Assembly (NCBI GenBank): GCA_963210315.1
Contig: OY723283.1
Coordinates: 62,001-126,000 of the forward strand
Direction of reading: 5' to 3'
DNA: 64,000 nucleotides
DNA from: Rhynchopus euleeides
Lineage: Eukaryota > Euglenozoa > Diplonemea > Diplonemida > Diplonemidae
Part shown: in pieces, positions 28,648-40,900 of the stretch
Layout of the letters: each line of letters begins with the position of its first letter
Position numbering within the stretch: position 1 is the first letter of the stretch
Notes under the pieces: generated by a model
What the model was told of the DNA's origin: nothing
Seen by the model: the letters and a program-made list of their open reading frames with translations, nothing else
The model's database searches: none
Translations under genes and position numbers: made by a program

Positions 28648-29627
28648 TATCTTGCCCTGTCATGTCATGTGGTGTTCAGGGTGAGGCAATGCCGGCGCGT
28701 GACTGCATGGAAAGGGGGTCAATCCTTGTCGGGGTTGAATTTGCATCCTGTTGCCGAGCCCGATTCGGTACCGATAGAATGAGCAGGAACGAGCCGGGCG
28801 AACCGAATTTGAATTGAAAATTATGAAAGGCGTCTCGGATAGTTCGTCACAGGCTTTTGATATTGTACTTGACAGCCGTGGCAGAACTGACAGAAACAAC
28901 GGTGTGAAAATAGAGCCGCGGGCAGGCTTGCCCGCAGGCTCACGAACTCAAAGAATGAAAAAAGAAGGGAAGTCAATCTCTGGTGTTGCCGACAACGAAT
29001 CACCAAAGCTTCCGGTGGGTCAATGAAAATGAATGCAGGGAGATGTAGGGATTTCCGGGTCTTGGGACGAGACTGTGCCAAGGCAATCGACGCTGGCTCC
29101 CACAGAAGAAGCCAACAAACAAACTTACGGAGAAAAAATCTCAAGAGAGAAACGAAGCAACAGACTTGTGCGCCTTTAAGCGTAGCGCATCCCACAGCTG
29201 TGAGGCTTGGGGTTTCCTGTTCCTTCAGGACAAGGTACAACAGGGTATCTTCGCTCGGTGCCAAAACTTTGTCATCGCACTTGGCACACGAGGGCTTTGT
29301 CCTCAAAGTAAGAGAAGGATCAATATTCTGAGTTTGCAGATCAGGCCGCTTTTGGCGGCCGTCTGAGTTCTCTCGCACCGCAAAGAAATGAAAATTGGTA
29401 ATGTACAGGGGGGTTGCAGCGACCCGTGTGTTCCTGTGGCAACAGGACAGTCAGGATCGGCACCCCCAGAAACTCTCGATGGAGATTCAAAATATCAGTT
29501 GCTTCTCTTTTCAACTTCGCTTTGTTGGGTATCAGACAGAACACGGAACGAATTCATTGCGCCCACAACAAACCTGACTTAGCACGTTGCAGAAGGAGGG
29601 ATGGCGATTTATGACGTTGATCTTTGA
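28648..29627. other. Intergenic region of about 980 bp
   Basis: Between the LAMTOR4-like gene and the LNR gene. It is noticeably more A-rich than the surroundings (28800-29180). There are only short ORFs with no supporting signal. I see no RNA gene. Confidence 0.5.
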
Positions 29628-31703
29628 TCAGAAGGATTCGGGCTGCTCCATATCGGGATGTGTGACTGGCGTTGGAGCCTTCAGAATCGAAGGCGGGGAA
29701 GCGTTCCTGCACTGGCCTCCCACAAAGCACCCGATATCCTCCCCCCCTTCGCTGTGCGGCGGAGGCGTTCCAAGAGAGAAACGCACCTGGCCCCCGTAGT
29801 AGCTCTCTGGGTGGCCCACACTCCGCGGGGTTTCTGTGAACTCTGACATGCTGATGGCGGAGGACCTGCTCATCCGCCTGTGCCCGACCTCCCGTGTCGG
29901 GACAACGCCCTCCATGGCACCTTTCACGTAGCACACGGCACCCACCGCGATGGACATCAGCACGCCTGCAGCAACGGCAATTGCAATCCAGATGCGGAAG
30001 TTGCGTTCAGAACCATAGTTGTTGATCGTCATCACGCCCCACGCAGGCGACTTTGTTGCGGCGACCTGTCCCTGTGGGGTCCCAGCCCCCTTGACGTAAC
30101 ACTGCTGGGAACCGTGGCCTGTGACGTCCTTCACGAGGGCGTGGCGTGCAGTGCTTGTGCGCAGAACCCCGAAGCACTCAGCAGCATCGAAGCACCTGCC
30201 CATGAGGCACGGCAGGTCGCAGATATCCAGTGAGAAAGTGCCGTCACGGTCAGCTCCTTCACAGAGCAGGGTCTTCGCGGGGCACACGTAGTCAGCCTGT
30301 GCCGGCTCGCAGACTGAGCTGTAGAACGGGGGGGTGCGTGGCCCGCAGTCTGCGCAGTCAGTGCCGTATCCGCAGAGCGACGTCCGGGAACCTTCGCCGC
30401 CGTCATCACACACGCCGTCCCCGGAGAGGGCCTGGCAGTGGCTGTTGCACACAGAGAAGGTCACCCGGGGGGGTGCAGGCGTCGTTGGGGATGTCGCTGT
30501 CTCCAGCTCCACACGTTCGCCGCAGTCGGAGCAGTCGGTGCCCAGCGAGCACAGCTGGCTGGATGACGCGTCGCCGCCGTCTTGGCACACCCCGTCACGG
30601 TTCCAAAGTGGGCAGGAGTCACGGCACACAACCTTGTGGACGGGGTGTGACAGGTGGCTCGCCTGCTGCACTGCACGTGGCCCGCAGTCGCCACAGTCCT
30701 CCCCAAGCGAGCAGGTGCGGTTCGACGTCAGGTTATCATTACAGAATCCATCGTTTGCGTTCCGGCAAGTATCGGCGCACAAAATGCGGCTGTTCTTGAC
30801 AAAGCAGGGCAGGTAACGCCCGTTGGCTTCGTGTGCACCGATAAACCAGAGGAGCGTCGCCTGGACGTAGTTCTCGAGGGAGTCGCCTTCGATAACATGA
30901 ATGCCGGAACACGAAGCCTCCGCTGCACAGATCGACACCAGGCACGACGCGTCGCAGTCGGTGGACTTGATGACGCCGCGTGAGTCAGAGTGTCTGCAGG
31001 AGTCGCTGCGGAGAGGCTGCTCTGTGGAGCCAGTGCTGCACAGGCGGAACGTGTCGTGCGAGGCAGTCCAGCACAAGTCGGCTTCGGAGAAGCCCGCGGT
31101 CAGGGCCGAGCGTGCCTGGCGCACACCACAGTCGGTGCAGTCGGTCCCGTGCGGGCACGTGGAGCCTGCTGTGTTCCCAGAACCACCATCCTCACAAATG
31201 CCGTTGTTGCTGGTGGGGCACGAGTCAGTGCATGCGAGTTTCGATGGCTTCACCAAGCATTCCTTCCCTGTTCCAACGGAGCTGCGGAAGTCCACCGACT
31301 TGACGAGAGTGGAGGCTGTCAACTCGCCGGTGCTGCCACGGGTGAATGACACTGCAGAACACGAGTCGTCCTGGAGGCAACGTTTGAGGGCGCAGCTTTC
31401 GTCGCACACGCCTGCTGGCAGGTCGCCACTTGAACGAGCACCAAGGCAGGTGTCCGTTTCCTGAGCAGGTCCTGCACACAGGCGGGCTCCCTTGTGTTGG
31501 GCTGCCATTGTGCACACTCCATGAGGTTCGAATTGCGCCTTCATTTCGGGAAGGCAGTCGCCGGCATCCCACTTGCAGCTTGCGACGTTGCACAGAGCCT
31601 GACAGGTGCCATCTCCGATTTGCGACTCCGGGCAGGGGCATGCGGCCAGCCCAGAGGCAGGGATGACCAGTGACACCAAGGCGAGCATGTGCAGGGGATG
31701 CAT
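29628..31703 (-). CDS. Type I membrane protein with LNR-like cysteine repeats
   Basis: 691 residues, one exon. A signal peptide (about 1-20) is followed by an LNR/Notch-type unit (CPCPESQIGDGTCQALC..., 22-50, ending WDAGDC). At least four further units follow the pattern D(S/T)C...DG.C.DGG...C..GTDC.DCG, at about 160, 320, 370 and 420. Between them are cysteine-rich linkers with paired D-x-C motifs. One membrane helix (about 569-593, WIAIAVAAGVLMSIAVGAVC) is followed by a 95-residue cytoplasmic tail rich in Ser, Pro and Gly. It is likely a surface or endomembrane receptor-like protein; LNR units usually bind calcium. A CCCACAG acceptor lies 20 bases upstream of the ATG (31723-31724). No enzyme domain is seen. 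Confidence 0.85.
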   Translation of the reverse strand: MHPLHMLALVSLVIPASGLAACPCPESQIGDGTCQALCNVASCKWDAGDCLPEMKAQFEPHGVCTMAAQHKGARLCAGPAQETDTCLGARSSGDLPAGVCDESCALKRCLQDDSCSAVSFTRGSTGELTASTLVKSVDFRSSVGTGKECLVKPSKLACTDSCPTSNNGICEDGGSGNTAGSTCPHGTDCTDCGVRQARSALTAGFSEADLCWTASHDTFRLCSTGSTEQPLRSDSCRHSDSRGVIKSTDCDASCLVSICAAEASCSGIHVIEGDSLENYVQATLLWFIGAHEANGRYLPCFVKNSRILCADTCRNANDGFCNDNLTSNRTCSLGEDCGDCGPRAVQQASHLSHPVHKVVCRDSCPLWNRDGVCQDGGDASSSQLCSLGTDCSDCGERVELETATSPTTPAPPRVTFSVCNSHCQALSGDGVCDDGGEGSRTSLCGYGTDCADCGPRTPPFYSSVCEPAQADYVCPAKTLLCEGADRDGTFSLDICDLPCLMGRCFDAAECFGVLRTSTARHALVKDVTGHGSQQCYVKGAGTPQGQVAATKSPAWGVMTINNYGSERNFRIWIAIAVAAGVLMSIAVGAVCYVKGAMEGVVPTREVGHRRMSRSSAISMSEFTETPRSVGHPESYYGGQVRFSLGTPPPHSEGGEDIGCFVGGQCRNASPPSILKAPTPVTHPDMEQPESF

Positions 31704-31981
31704 TGTTGTGTTCAGTCTTTATCTGTGGGAGGTGGTGAGTGCTTGACTGGTGCTGACGCCACTGCATGGCTGACTCACAAAAGTCGGAGTCGGGGCGGGT
31801 GGGGCTTCTCTGTGTGTCGACATGGCTATGTGTAAATGCGCCCACAGACTGGAGAGTCATGGTAGCACAGGACATTGCGTCTCACATTGATCCATGGCGC
31901 AAGCATGAACCAATCCACTCGAACGAATGAGACAGAAAACAGACAGATTCGCACAGAAGCCTGGCAACCCAGAACGGAACA
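31704..31981. other. Spacer of 278 bp
   Basis: Between the giant secreted protein gene and the LNR gene, holding UTRs and the acceptor of the LNR gene. Nothing else is seen. Confidence 0.5.
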
Positions 31982-34900
31982 CTACGGAACGCAGGCCAAG
32001 GAGGGTACCAGTGAACGCCGCTCCTGGCATGACCACGCTCGAACGTGGAGCTCGTTGACACTCATCCACGCGCCACCCGCAGGGTCCTCTGCAAGGGACT
32101 GGTAGCACACGAGGTACCTGCCAGGCTCCTCAATGGTCGCGTAGTACACCACTTCGTTGTTGCCGCGTGGAGCACCGTTGCTGACAAGCTCCGGTTCGCG
32201 ACTCCACGGGCTGTGCGGCCTGCTTGCGCACGCATCGTCGTCAGACGAGTCTTCCTCCATGCGGCAGCCGATGAAAGTTGTGTTGTGCGGCCCTCGCTCC
32301 GTCACATCCCCAATCGTGTAATGGCACTCCTGTTCCTGCACATCCCACAGGAAGAACGCACTCCTCTCAAACTTCGAGTCGACGAGCTCCGCGCACTCGT
32401 CAGCCGTGTCGGTGAAACCCACAAAAGTGAGGGTGTCTCTGGGCGAGACCGGATGGGGTGCAGTGCGGCAACTCTTCCCTGAGCCTCGCGTGATTTTTAC
32501 ACGATAGGTGGTGCGTGTATTCACGAGATGGACAGCGGTTGTGTGCAGCATGGGGATCGAAGGGGTTCGCGTGGGCTTCGGTGTAATGCGCCCCTCAGGC
32601 TCGGTGATGCCGATGCTGTCGGTACCAAGGGTCTGCACGACCTGCTTCGGGTGTGCCTGCATCACTGGGCGGGGGGCCTGGCACACCGTGCCGTTGGAGA
32701 GGAGCACCCCATCGCAGTGGGTGGTGCAAACTCCTGGAGGGTAGAAACCATCGTGGCACACACACGGCCCTAAGGCCGACATGCAGTGCCCATTCGTGCA
32801 CCATCCCGCACAGCGCTCCTCTGTTGATCCGACACACTGCGTTCCTCCTGAGTGTTGCACTGTGACGTCGTGGACGTTGTACACTGCTTCCGCTGTGTGC
32901 TCACACAGTACAGAGTGCGATGCTGTACTGTTCGCAGCCCATGACACCAGCGACACGTTGCTATATTCGAGAGGGAAGCCTAAGTACCCATCGTAGGAAA
33001 AGACGTCGACATCCCATAGACCAGCGAGGCCCGCGAAGAGAGCTGTCACATCCTGCGAGGCGAACGTCTCGACGTTTCCCCCTGAGCGGTGTGCGATAGC
33101 AACAGCGCCATCTGACGTGGTGTTGTAGGTACCGATCTGCACCTCTTGTGCAAGCCAACGCAAATGCTGTGCGTCTTGCAGAGAGGCCAGATTGCCCTTG
33201 ACTGATGCGCACAAAGCTGCAGCATGCTGCTTGTTGAGGAGCTTGCGGCCGGGGACTGCCACCACTGCGGCCTGAGGGTAGCGCTCGCACACCATGTTGT
33301 CCCCGCTGACGACACCGTCTACAAAAACAGCCTTCCAGTCTGGGGTCTGCACGCCATAGCAAGCAGCTGAATCACGGAACCATGTCCAGGCTGTGCAGAG
33401 GGGTACACTGTGACAGGCCGCAACACAGGCCTCCTTGGACAGGGTGACGTTGAAGTGCCACCAGTAGGGAGCTTTGGTGTAGGTGGGCAGCGGGTCGGGG
33501 AGGGAATACAGTGTTGTCTTCCTGTACTCATCCCACTGCAACCCAGCGCAGTGCTTGAATCGACCACCCATGACGCCTTCCTGTTGCACCCACACCAGAT
33601 CCTGCTCAATTGTGACTTTGCACAAACCGTTCTCCCACTTCCACGCGTAGCACGTCGGATCGACAGCACAGGCAGCAGAGCACTTCGATGACGTGTCTGC
33701 GATGTCGTCGGCGAGCTGTGTCACCCAGTCCGCTGATTGCCACGAAATACCATCAGTCTCGTCCCACACCGACTGCGCTGCGAGGTCCATGTGCCGCGAC
33801 CATCCAGACTGTGTGGGGCATAGTTAGGTCAACCAAGGCACAGCACATACCGTGTCAAGCAACGAGTTCTGCAGAGGCCACGCCCCAAGGAGGTCCGCGT
33901 GATGTTCGGCGGTCTGCCTCCGGCACATGCTGATGTGGCTTGCGCTGCGGTCGCCTTCCCACAGCCGCACGTGCATAATTTCTCCGATGAATCCCTGTCA
34001 GGTTGTGGTTGCAGTGCTGCGGCACGAATACGATACCTTGCTTGGGTCCGGGAAACCGGAGGGGAAGTAGTGACCCACTCTCAGCACTCCCGTCTGCTGG
34101 AGAGTCGCAGCTTGCGCGATTGTGGCTGTTGCCTGTGATGTGGGAGGGGATTGGTCATCAGTACCGGCTGTCATGCATACCCTGAGCACGCCATTCACAA
34201 AAATGGAACACTCGTGGGTCCTTTCGGACCACGTGACGGCCATGTGTACCCACTCATCTCTCCTGAGCAGTAAGTCAGGCGCTGGGTACGCCACCCGCGC
34301 ACCACCGACCACAACAGCTGACACAGTGCCGTCGGCGATTTCGACAGCGAAATTATCCAACGCAAAGGAGGTAAACGAGAGGGGCGAGCAACCGCACCCC
34401 GTGTCAGAGGGCTTCATCCACCACTCGATGGTAAAGCTCGAAGGCCACACACTCAGTGCTACAACAGGATGCTTCGTCGCAGTGTTCCCGCTTGCCTGGT
34501 AGGCGTAGGCACTGAGGCGGCCGTGCTGCCCCCACTCGAGAGGCGGTTGAGGCTCAACACTCAATGTGGATTCACGTTGGAGGCGGTACGTCATGCAGCC
34601 GCCTCGGGATTGCCACCCGCTGTTGTAGAACGCGACGCACGTGTGCAGCAGAGAGCACCAACCATTCTCATACAGCGTGAAGTACCGGCAGGATGCCGTC
34701 TCCTGGCAGGCTTTGTGGCACTCTACCACAGAGGCGACAAACCCTCCTGTGCCACTGATGCAGGTGTCGCATGATGTGCCCGGGTGGCACTGGAGTCCCG
34801 ACATCCTTTCCATTTCTGCATTGCAATCACGCCAGTACGCAAAGTACCTGAAGCCCTCGCTCTGAAGGGGCACGCAGTCGGCTGGCGGGTCTTCACCGGC

Positions 34901-37900
34901 GTTGAGCGACTTGGTCGCGAGGGTCATCCGTGCTTGGGTGCGTGTTGTCGGCAGGGTGAAAATGCCCCGAGCAATGGGGGTCTTGAGAATTCGAAGTGTT
35001 GCGTTGTTGACAGTGTCGACCACCAGAGGGGCGAAAACCTCCTGCCACAGCCCGTCGCCTGTGGTGTTCAGCAGCGCGTCGAAACCCCCAGCGTGGTACT
35101 CTTCGAACACAACGTAGAGCAGGGAGCTCTCGTTGACGGTGACACTGAAGGTCTGGTTGTCTCTGACCATGTCTGGGAGCACCATGAAGTAGGAACCCAT
35201 CATTTCATCCGGCACAGCTGTGGTGTTGACACCATCCCAGAGGCGCCGACCAGGCAGCAGCACGTCCACACCGAAAGCTTCGCCCGAGCCATCCATCGAC
35301 GCTGTGAAAGTGGCGTCGACGGCTGCTGGCAGTTGGGGGACATGCACCCGGCAGCAGTCAGCCGCGTGCGAACACGGGAACGAGAATCCCGTGCACCCTG
35401 TGAAGCTCCTGCACAGCTGCTTGCACGAGTCGATGCTCTGTCCCAAGTACTCCACGTAACGCGACGTGCATTCTGTGCTCAGTTGTGAGGTCCACGAATC
35501 CTGGCACGCGACGCTGTCCCAGGTGTACAAGCGAACGTCCTGTGACGTAGCCCCAGGGAAGGCAGGTGCCACATCGCCCAAGAGGGTGCCAACAGCATAG
35601 TGCGTTGTGTTGGCAGAGGGGCACAGCCCCACCAGCAGCGTGCTGGCATCCCCGCGGAGCAAACCGCCGTATTGAACATCAGCATTGTTGTGCGTCAATG
35701 AGGAGTGGAAACCTTCAACGGAGTACTGCTTCGTCGGGTCTGTCGTCTGCCACCACACCTCCTCCCCACCTGCCAGGTCGGCCCACTGCAGGCGCATCAC
35801 GAACCTCCCGTCCTTCCGCCTGTGTTCTTGTGCCATTCTCCCCAGGGCTGCGAACTGGCTGCCGTCGTCGATCTTCTCAAACCCCCCAGCCCACGACGAG
35901 GGGTACTTCTGCGTGAAGAGGTGTGTCCACCGCCCCTGCACACCCCCCACCGCAGCAGTCGACGTCGGGACAAGGTGGCGGTCGTGTCCCGAAGAGTCCT
36001 CCAATGAGTCGAGTCGCCACCACGCCCAGATATCCGATGCCATTGGTGTGGACGAACGCATCTCACGGTGCACTGCTCCCCAAGAGAGGGAGGACGTGAA
36101 CACACGCACCTCAGCGAGCGACCCGGAGAAATGCCGTGCATCGTCGTAGCCTGCAAGGTCAGTCCCCAGAGTGAACACCCCAGAAGGGGGCAGGGCGACG
36201 GAGCCCCCGATCTGGATCTTCACCTCACACAGCTGCAGCCCGGACGCACTGTAGATACTGACGCGGCTGCCGGTCAGAGGGGTGCTGCAGGTCACGGTGT
36301 GTGGGCCGGGCCCAAGCAGTGAGACGCCACGCTTGCAGACAGGGTCCACCTCACTCGCGAGGTCTCCCACATGAACCGTCCACCCGGCTGACAGTGCGTC
36401 ATCACCTGCTGCCCCATACAGCACGAGCGAGGTCACGGTATGTTTGCCACTCAGCTGGAAGTACAGCCAATCAGACTCGTTTGCGCCGGTGGTGTAGCAC
36501 GTGCTTGTGTCCAAAGAGGTCATGTTGACAGCCCCGTCCAACACCTTCCATGCGTCAGAAGCATGCACCGCAGCTGTGGCCTGCACAACGTATGCTGCAC
36601 CGCTCTTCGTGGGGGTCTGCGTGCCGTTGACGTACACTTCAACGACACCACTGTGGAGAACAACGCAGCAGTGCGACCAGTACTGGGACAATAAACTATC
36701 AGGGAAACTGACACTGTGGTTCCCAGTGCTTGCCATGTGCACATGACACATGCCATCTAAGCAGCTGAACGCCAGTGCCGGCTGTGCGGCTTTCCCCTGG
36801 ATGTACGAGAAAACTGTCCGTGTGGTGTCAACTGACTTGTGCCAGAGGCACACGGAGACACCTGAACTCCCGTCTGTGAAAGCAGCCGTCTCACCTGTCC
36901 AAAGCCCTGCGAAGTTCCTGCCTGGGAACGTCACACGCAAACCCTCTTCGGTGACCCGAGGAGTCGGGGGATCGTGCGTATGGTAGTGCAGCAACCCCTC
37001 CTGCACCAGGTTGACCAACCCTGCCTCGTCATGCAGGTGGTTCGGCGCCCTCAGCCTCCACCGCACCACATACCCGCTCCGGGGGCGCCCTCTGTACACA
37101 TCCAGCACCTCGTCTGGGTCGAGCCGCCTGCCCCACATGGTGAAGTCCGCCAGCGACCCGAAGACAGCCGAGTTGTCCGCGGGCCTCCCTGGTGCAACCG
37201 CCCCGTGGGCCAGGAGGAGGTGCCCGCCGCCCCCGATGCCCCCCCCGACGTTGTGGTCGCAGCCTGCAGCCACCATCTGCCCGTCACGGTACAGGGAGTA
37301 GCAACCCTGCTCAGCCTCCCACGTCATGGCGAAGTGGCACCACTCGTCGCCCGCCCAGTGGTTGGGGACCAGTTCTGGTGTGTTGATGTGCAACCTTCCG
37401 TTGACCGCGCTGCCGGGGTTCCCGGCAACTATCTCACACGACCCGCGTGCAGCACCGGAACCCTCGCAAGACACTGCGATGTCAGGATGTTGCGCCCCGT
37501 CACGCCAGTACGAGAACAAGCCGTACTTCCGCGTCCCGAGGCGGAGAGACTGCCAGTTGGGGATCCTCGACGTGTTCGCAGGGTGTGTGTTATCCTCGGT
37601 GCAGGTCCACACACCGCCCGCCAGCGCGTTGATATTCGAGGAGAGGGAGGCACGCTTGGCACCGTCTGTCCAAGATGTGGCGACGGCAGATCTGCGGTAC
37701 CGCCCAGTGTGAACAGCAGCCCCCTTCTCACACCCACAGCGTGGGCCAGGGCAATCGTGAAATGCAGCCGACGACCAGTCGGCGGAATCAGGCTCCGCCC
37801 TGGCCTTGACCCAGAAGGCGACTGTCACAGGATTCGGCAGGATAGGCGCAGAAGGCACCCTCACGAACAGTGTGATGGCGTGCACACCTGCCCCACCGCC

Positions 37901-40900
37901 AGGTGCAGACAGCCCACACCCGGTGGGCTGCCTGTTGCCAATGCCAAATGCTGTCTCCCAAGGTGCGGCGTGTGTCTGCAGGAGGTAGAGGCTGCCCTTC
38001 GAGCGGGACAGCCCTGTGAAAGCGACACCGTCGTGTGCAGGTGTCGGGACCTGCAACCGGACAAAGCCATCGATGGGCCCCGTGGCGCTGGGCAAGCTGC
38101 GCTGCCTCCAGATCACATCCTCTGGGTATGTCCCGTCGCAAGCCCCGAGTGGAAACGAGAGCCGAAGCTCGACACTGCCATCCGCCTGTCTGTGCCTCGT
38201 CCAGTCAATTGCAAGGTCGAGGAAAACGCTGCCGCCAGGAGAGCCAGAGGTGGTGTAATACCCTTGAGGAAAGAAGCCGCCGCCGTGTGTGGTGTCGCGC
38301 TGCTGGAGGACGGTGGTCCACACCCCCGTTGGTGTGTGCCTGGGCAGGGCTTCTGGCGGGAGCACCGCCCGCAGGACGGGGGCAGCGTCGACCTGCTGTT
38401 CCGACACAGGCACCTCGCAGACTGCCGTGGCCAGCCCGCGTCGGTTGGAGCAAGACCACTGCCCGTCGGCACCCGATACAACCCACGGGTTGGCAGGCGA
38501 ACACTGGTGTGCGTAGTCGAAACGTCCGGCGCCTTCCCACTTGCGGTATGTCGCGTCTACCCAAACAGGCCTGCTTCCCGCCAGGGAGGTAACCCAGCTG
38601 TTGACGGACTTGGATGCAATGCCCACCATGCGTCCACCGCGCCGAGTGTCCGCGTGGTGCAGGTGGGGCGCACCGCAGGGGAGCACAACATGAGGGAAGA
38701 CGGTGAGGTCGTCGTAGCGCCACACGCCCTGTGGCTGTGTTGTGTTGTCTGTGTCCGGGAGGACTCCCACGGACAGCAGTCGCACCGTGGGGTTGGACAC
38801 CGTGATGTTCATGGCGAAGGACTCCTGCATGTCGCAGTCCCGTGCGAAGGACAGTGCATGCCCGTCGTAAGAGAATTCGTAGAAGTGCCACGTGTCGTCT
38901 GCAGGGGTGCCGTCAAAGCGCAGTGTTGCATCAGGGGTGCGGAGTTCGCCGCCTGTTGTGGTGTCGCAGAAGTACACGTCCGAGTTCAGCCCGAAGTGGC
39001 ACCGCGTGCCGTTGATGCTGACTGCACTTGCAGAGGATGTACGGTAGATCCACACTGATAGGGACCACATCTGCAGGCTGACCTGCCCATCCAACGATGT
39101 GGAAAGCACCTGAGAGTCGCGCAACTCGCAGGCCTGTCCGCTGCGACCTCCGACAAAAACAGGCGGTGGATCCGACGGTGATCCCGCGATCAGGATTGCC
39201 TCGGAGTGTGTGTCGTCCAACGACCCGTCGAAGGCGAAGTGATACGCGCCATGCTGCCGCACGACGACAGAAAGGTGCTGCTTGTCGGTGGGTGTGACGT
39301 CCGAGAGATCCGCAACCAGTGAGCACGTCGTCTCGTGGAACAGCGCTGCTCTGCACGTCGTGTCGTCGCAGCAGGTGGCGCGGCAGGCCTGCAGGCTGGC
39401 CACGTGCAACACTGAGTAGACTGCTGAGTCAGGCACTGCCAGGCTCTCCAGCGCCCAGCTGCAGTCGCCATGTGACTTGCAACGATGTGCGGCCTCAACC
39501 CTGCTGATGCCCCTCACCCCGAAGGCACGCCCGCAGGTACCTGCATGGGAGGGCTTGAGCTGCCACCCTTGGGCTGCAGGGCACACGTTTGCGTTGACGG
39601 GGACAAACTTTGGGACCCTGCCGTGTGCCAGCTGGGTGTGGTAGGCCTCCAGGAGGGCGTCCTGTGGCACGACGCGGTCGAAAATCTGGAGCTGCTTGAC
39701 GCGGCCTTTGAAGCCGTTGCCGACAGTCACTTCGTAGGCCCCGAGCCCGTCAGGAACATCCACGTTGATAGCATCCTCACTGCATGCGAGCAGGGCGCGG
39801 CCATCGAGGAAGAGGCGGAAGCCTTCATGCCGCTCCCACGACACAGCGACAGAGTGCCACTCCTTGCAGCCACGCAGCGTCTGCAGACGCGCCCCGCAGA
39901 GTCTGCGAGAGTCAGATGGGTGCGACACGAAGAAGTCCGTGCCGTTCAGAACCACATTAAACACGCGTTTGATCGCCACAAGAGCGCCGCCCTCCGTGCT
40001 GCAGTCGCGCATCATCCAGAGCTGCACAGTCAGGGCGTCGACATTGCCCTTAAGTTGCAAGGGTGCAACCACCTTTGCATATGAGTTCAGGAACAGCCCG
40101 TCCCCCCCGAGCCATTGGACAGGGTACACCGGCACCAGGTGCACCTCAGGTGTAGAGTCGATAATGGCGCCATGCCCGTCAGCCACTGCATCGTGCACGT
40201 GAAGGCCTTGCTCCTCGTCAAATGGCAGAGCCATCACCATCCCCCCAGCACTGGGCGAGGTGTGTTTGAGTTCCTCGTTGTGCTCAGGTGACGCGAACAC
40301 GCCACTCTCGGTTGACACCAGGAATCCGAGCGGAGACCACGAACCGGCAACAGGCCATGAGCCCCTCGGCAACGAGTACCAGATGGACACAGAGGTGGTG
40401 ATGTAATCGACAGCGCCAACGTAGACCCGGTTGTCAATCTCCACGGCGACAACCAGCCCAGCATCGCCCCGCCCCGACACGACATGCACAGCACACGAGG
40501 CGTTGCCACTCCCATATGCCGTGGTGCCCTGCCACCCTCCTGTGCCAGTGCAGATGGTGTCGGCTGTGCTCGGGAGGTACCTCCCCCCTGAGGATGTCAC
40601 GGACAGCACACTCCCGTCGGCACGAATCGCAAACACCTCTGGAGTGTGGTCGCTACTGAGCGAAGGCGTTGTCACCCGGACACACCCAACTGATAACGAC
40701 AGTGTGTTAAGCGCAGACTCCCGAGGCACCAGCTGTGTTTGGCTGAAGTCACCGACTCCGGCATTTTCGAGCAGGACGAGTTGTGGTGTGCTGCGTGTGC
40801 CTGACTGTGCTGTGACGACTACATCTACATCCCCGTCTCTGTCGTAGTCTAAGCACCCTGACACGGTCGCAGAAAGACGCCCTGTTTGGTTCACGACCAA

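Noticed and set aside
31982-33790. Separate 602-residue gene
   Set aside because: Two 42-bp introns in phase join it to the large ORF and restore a LamG-like domain across the join.
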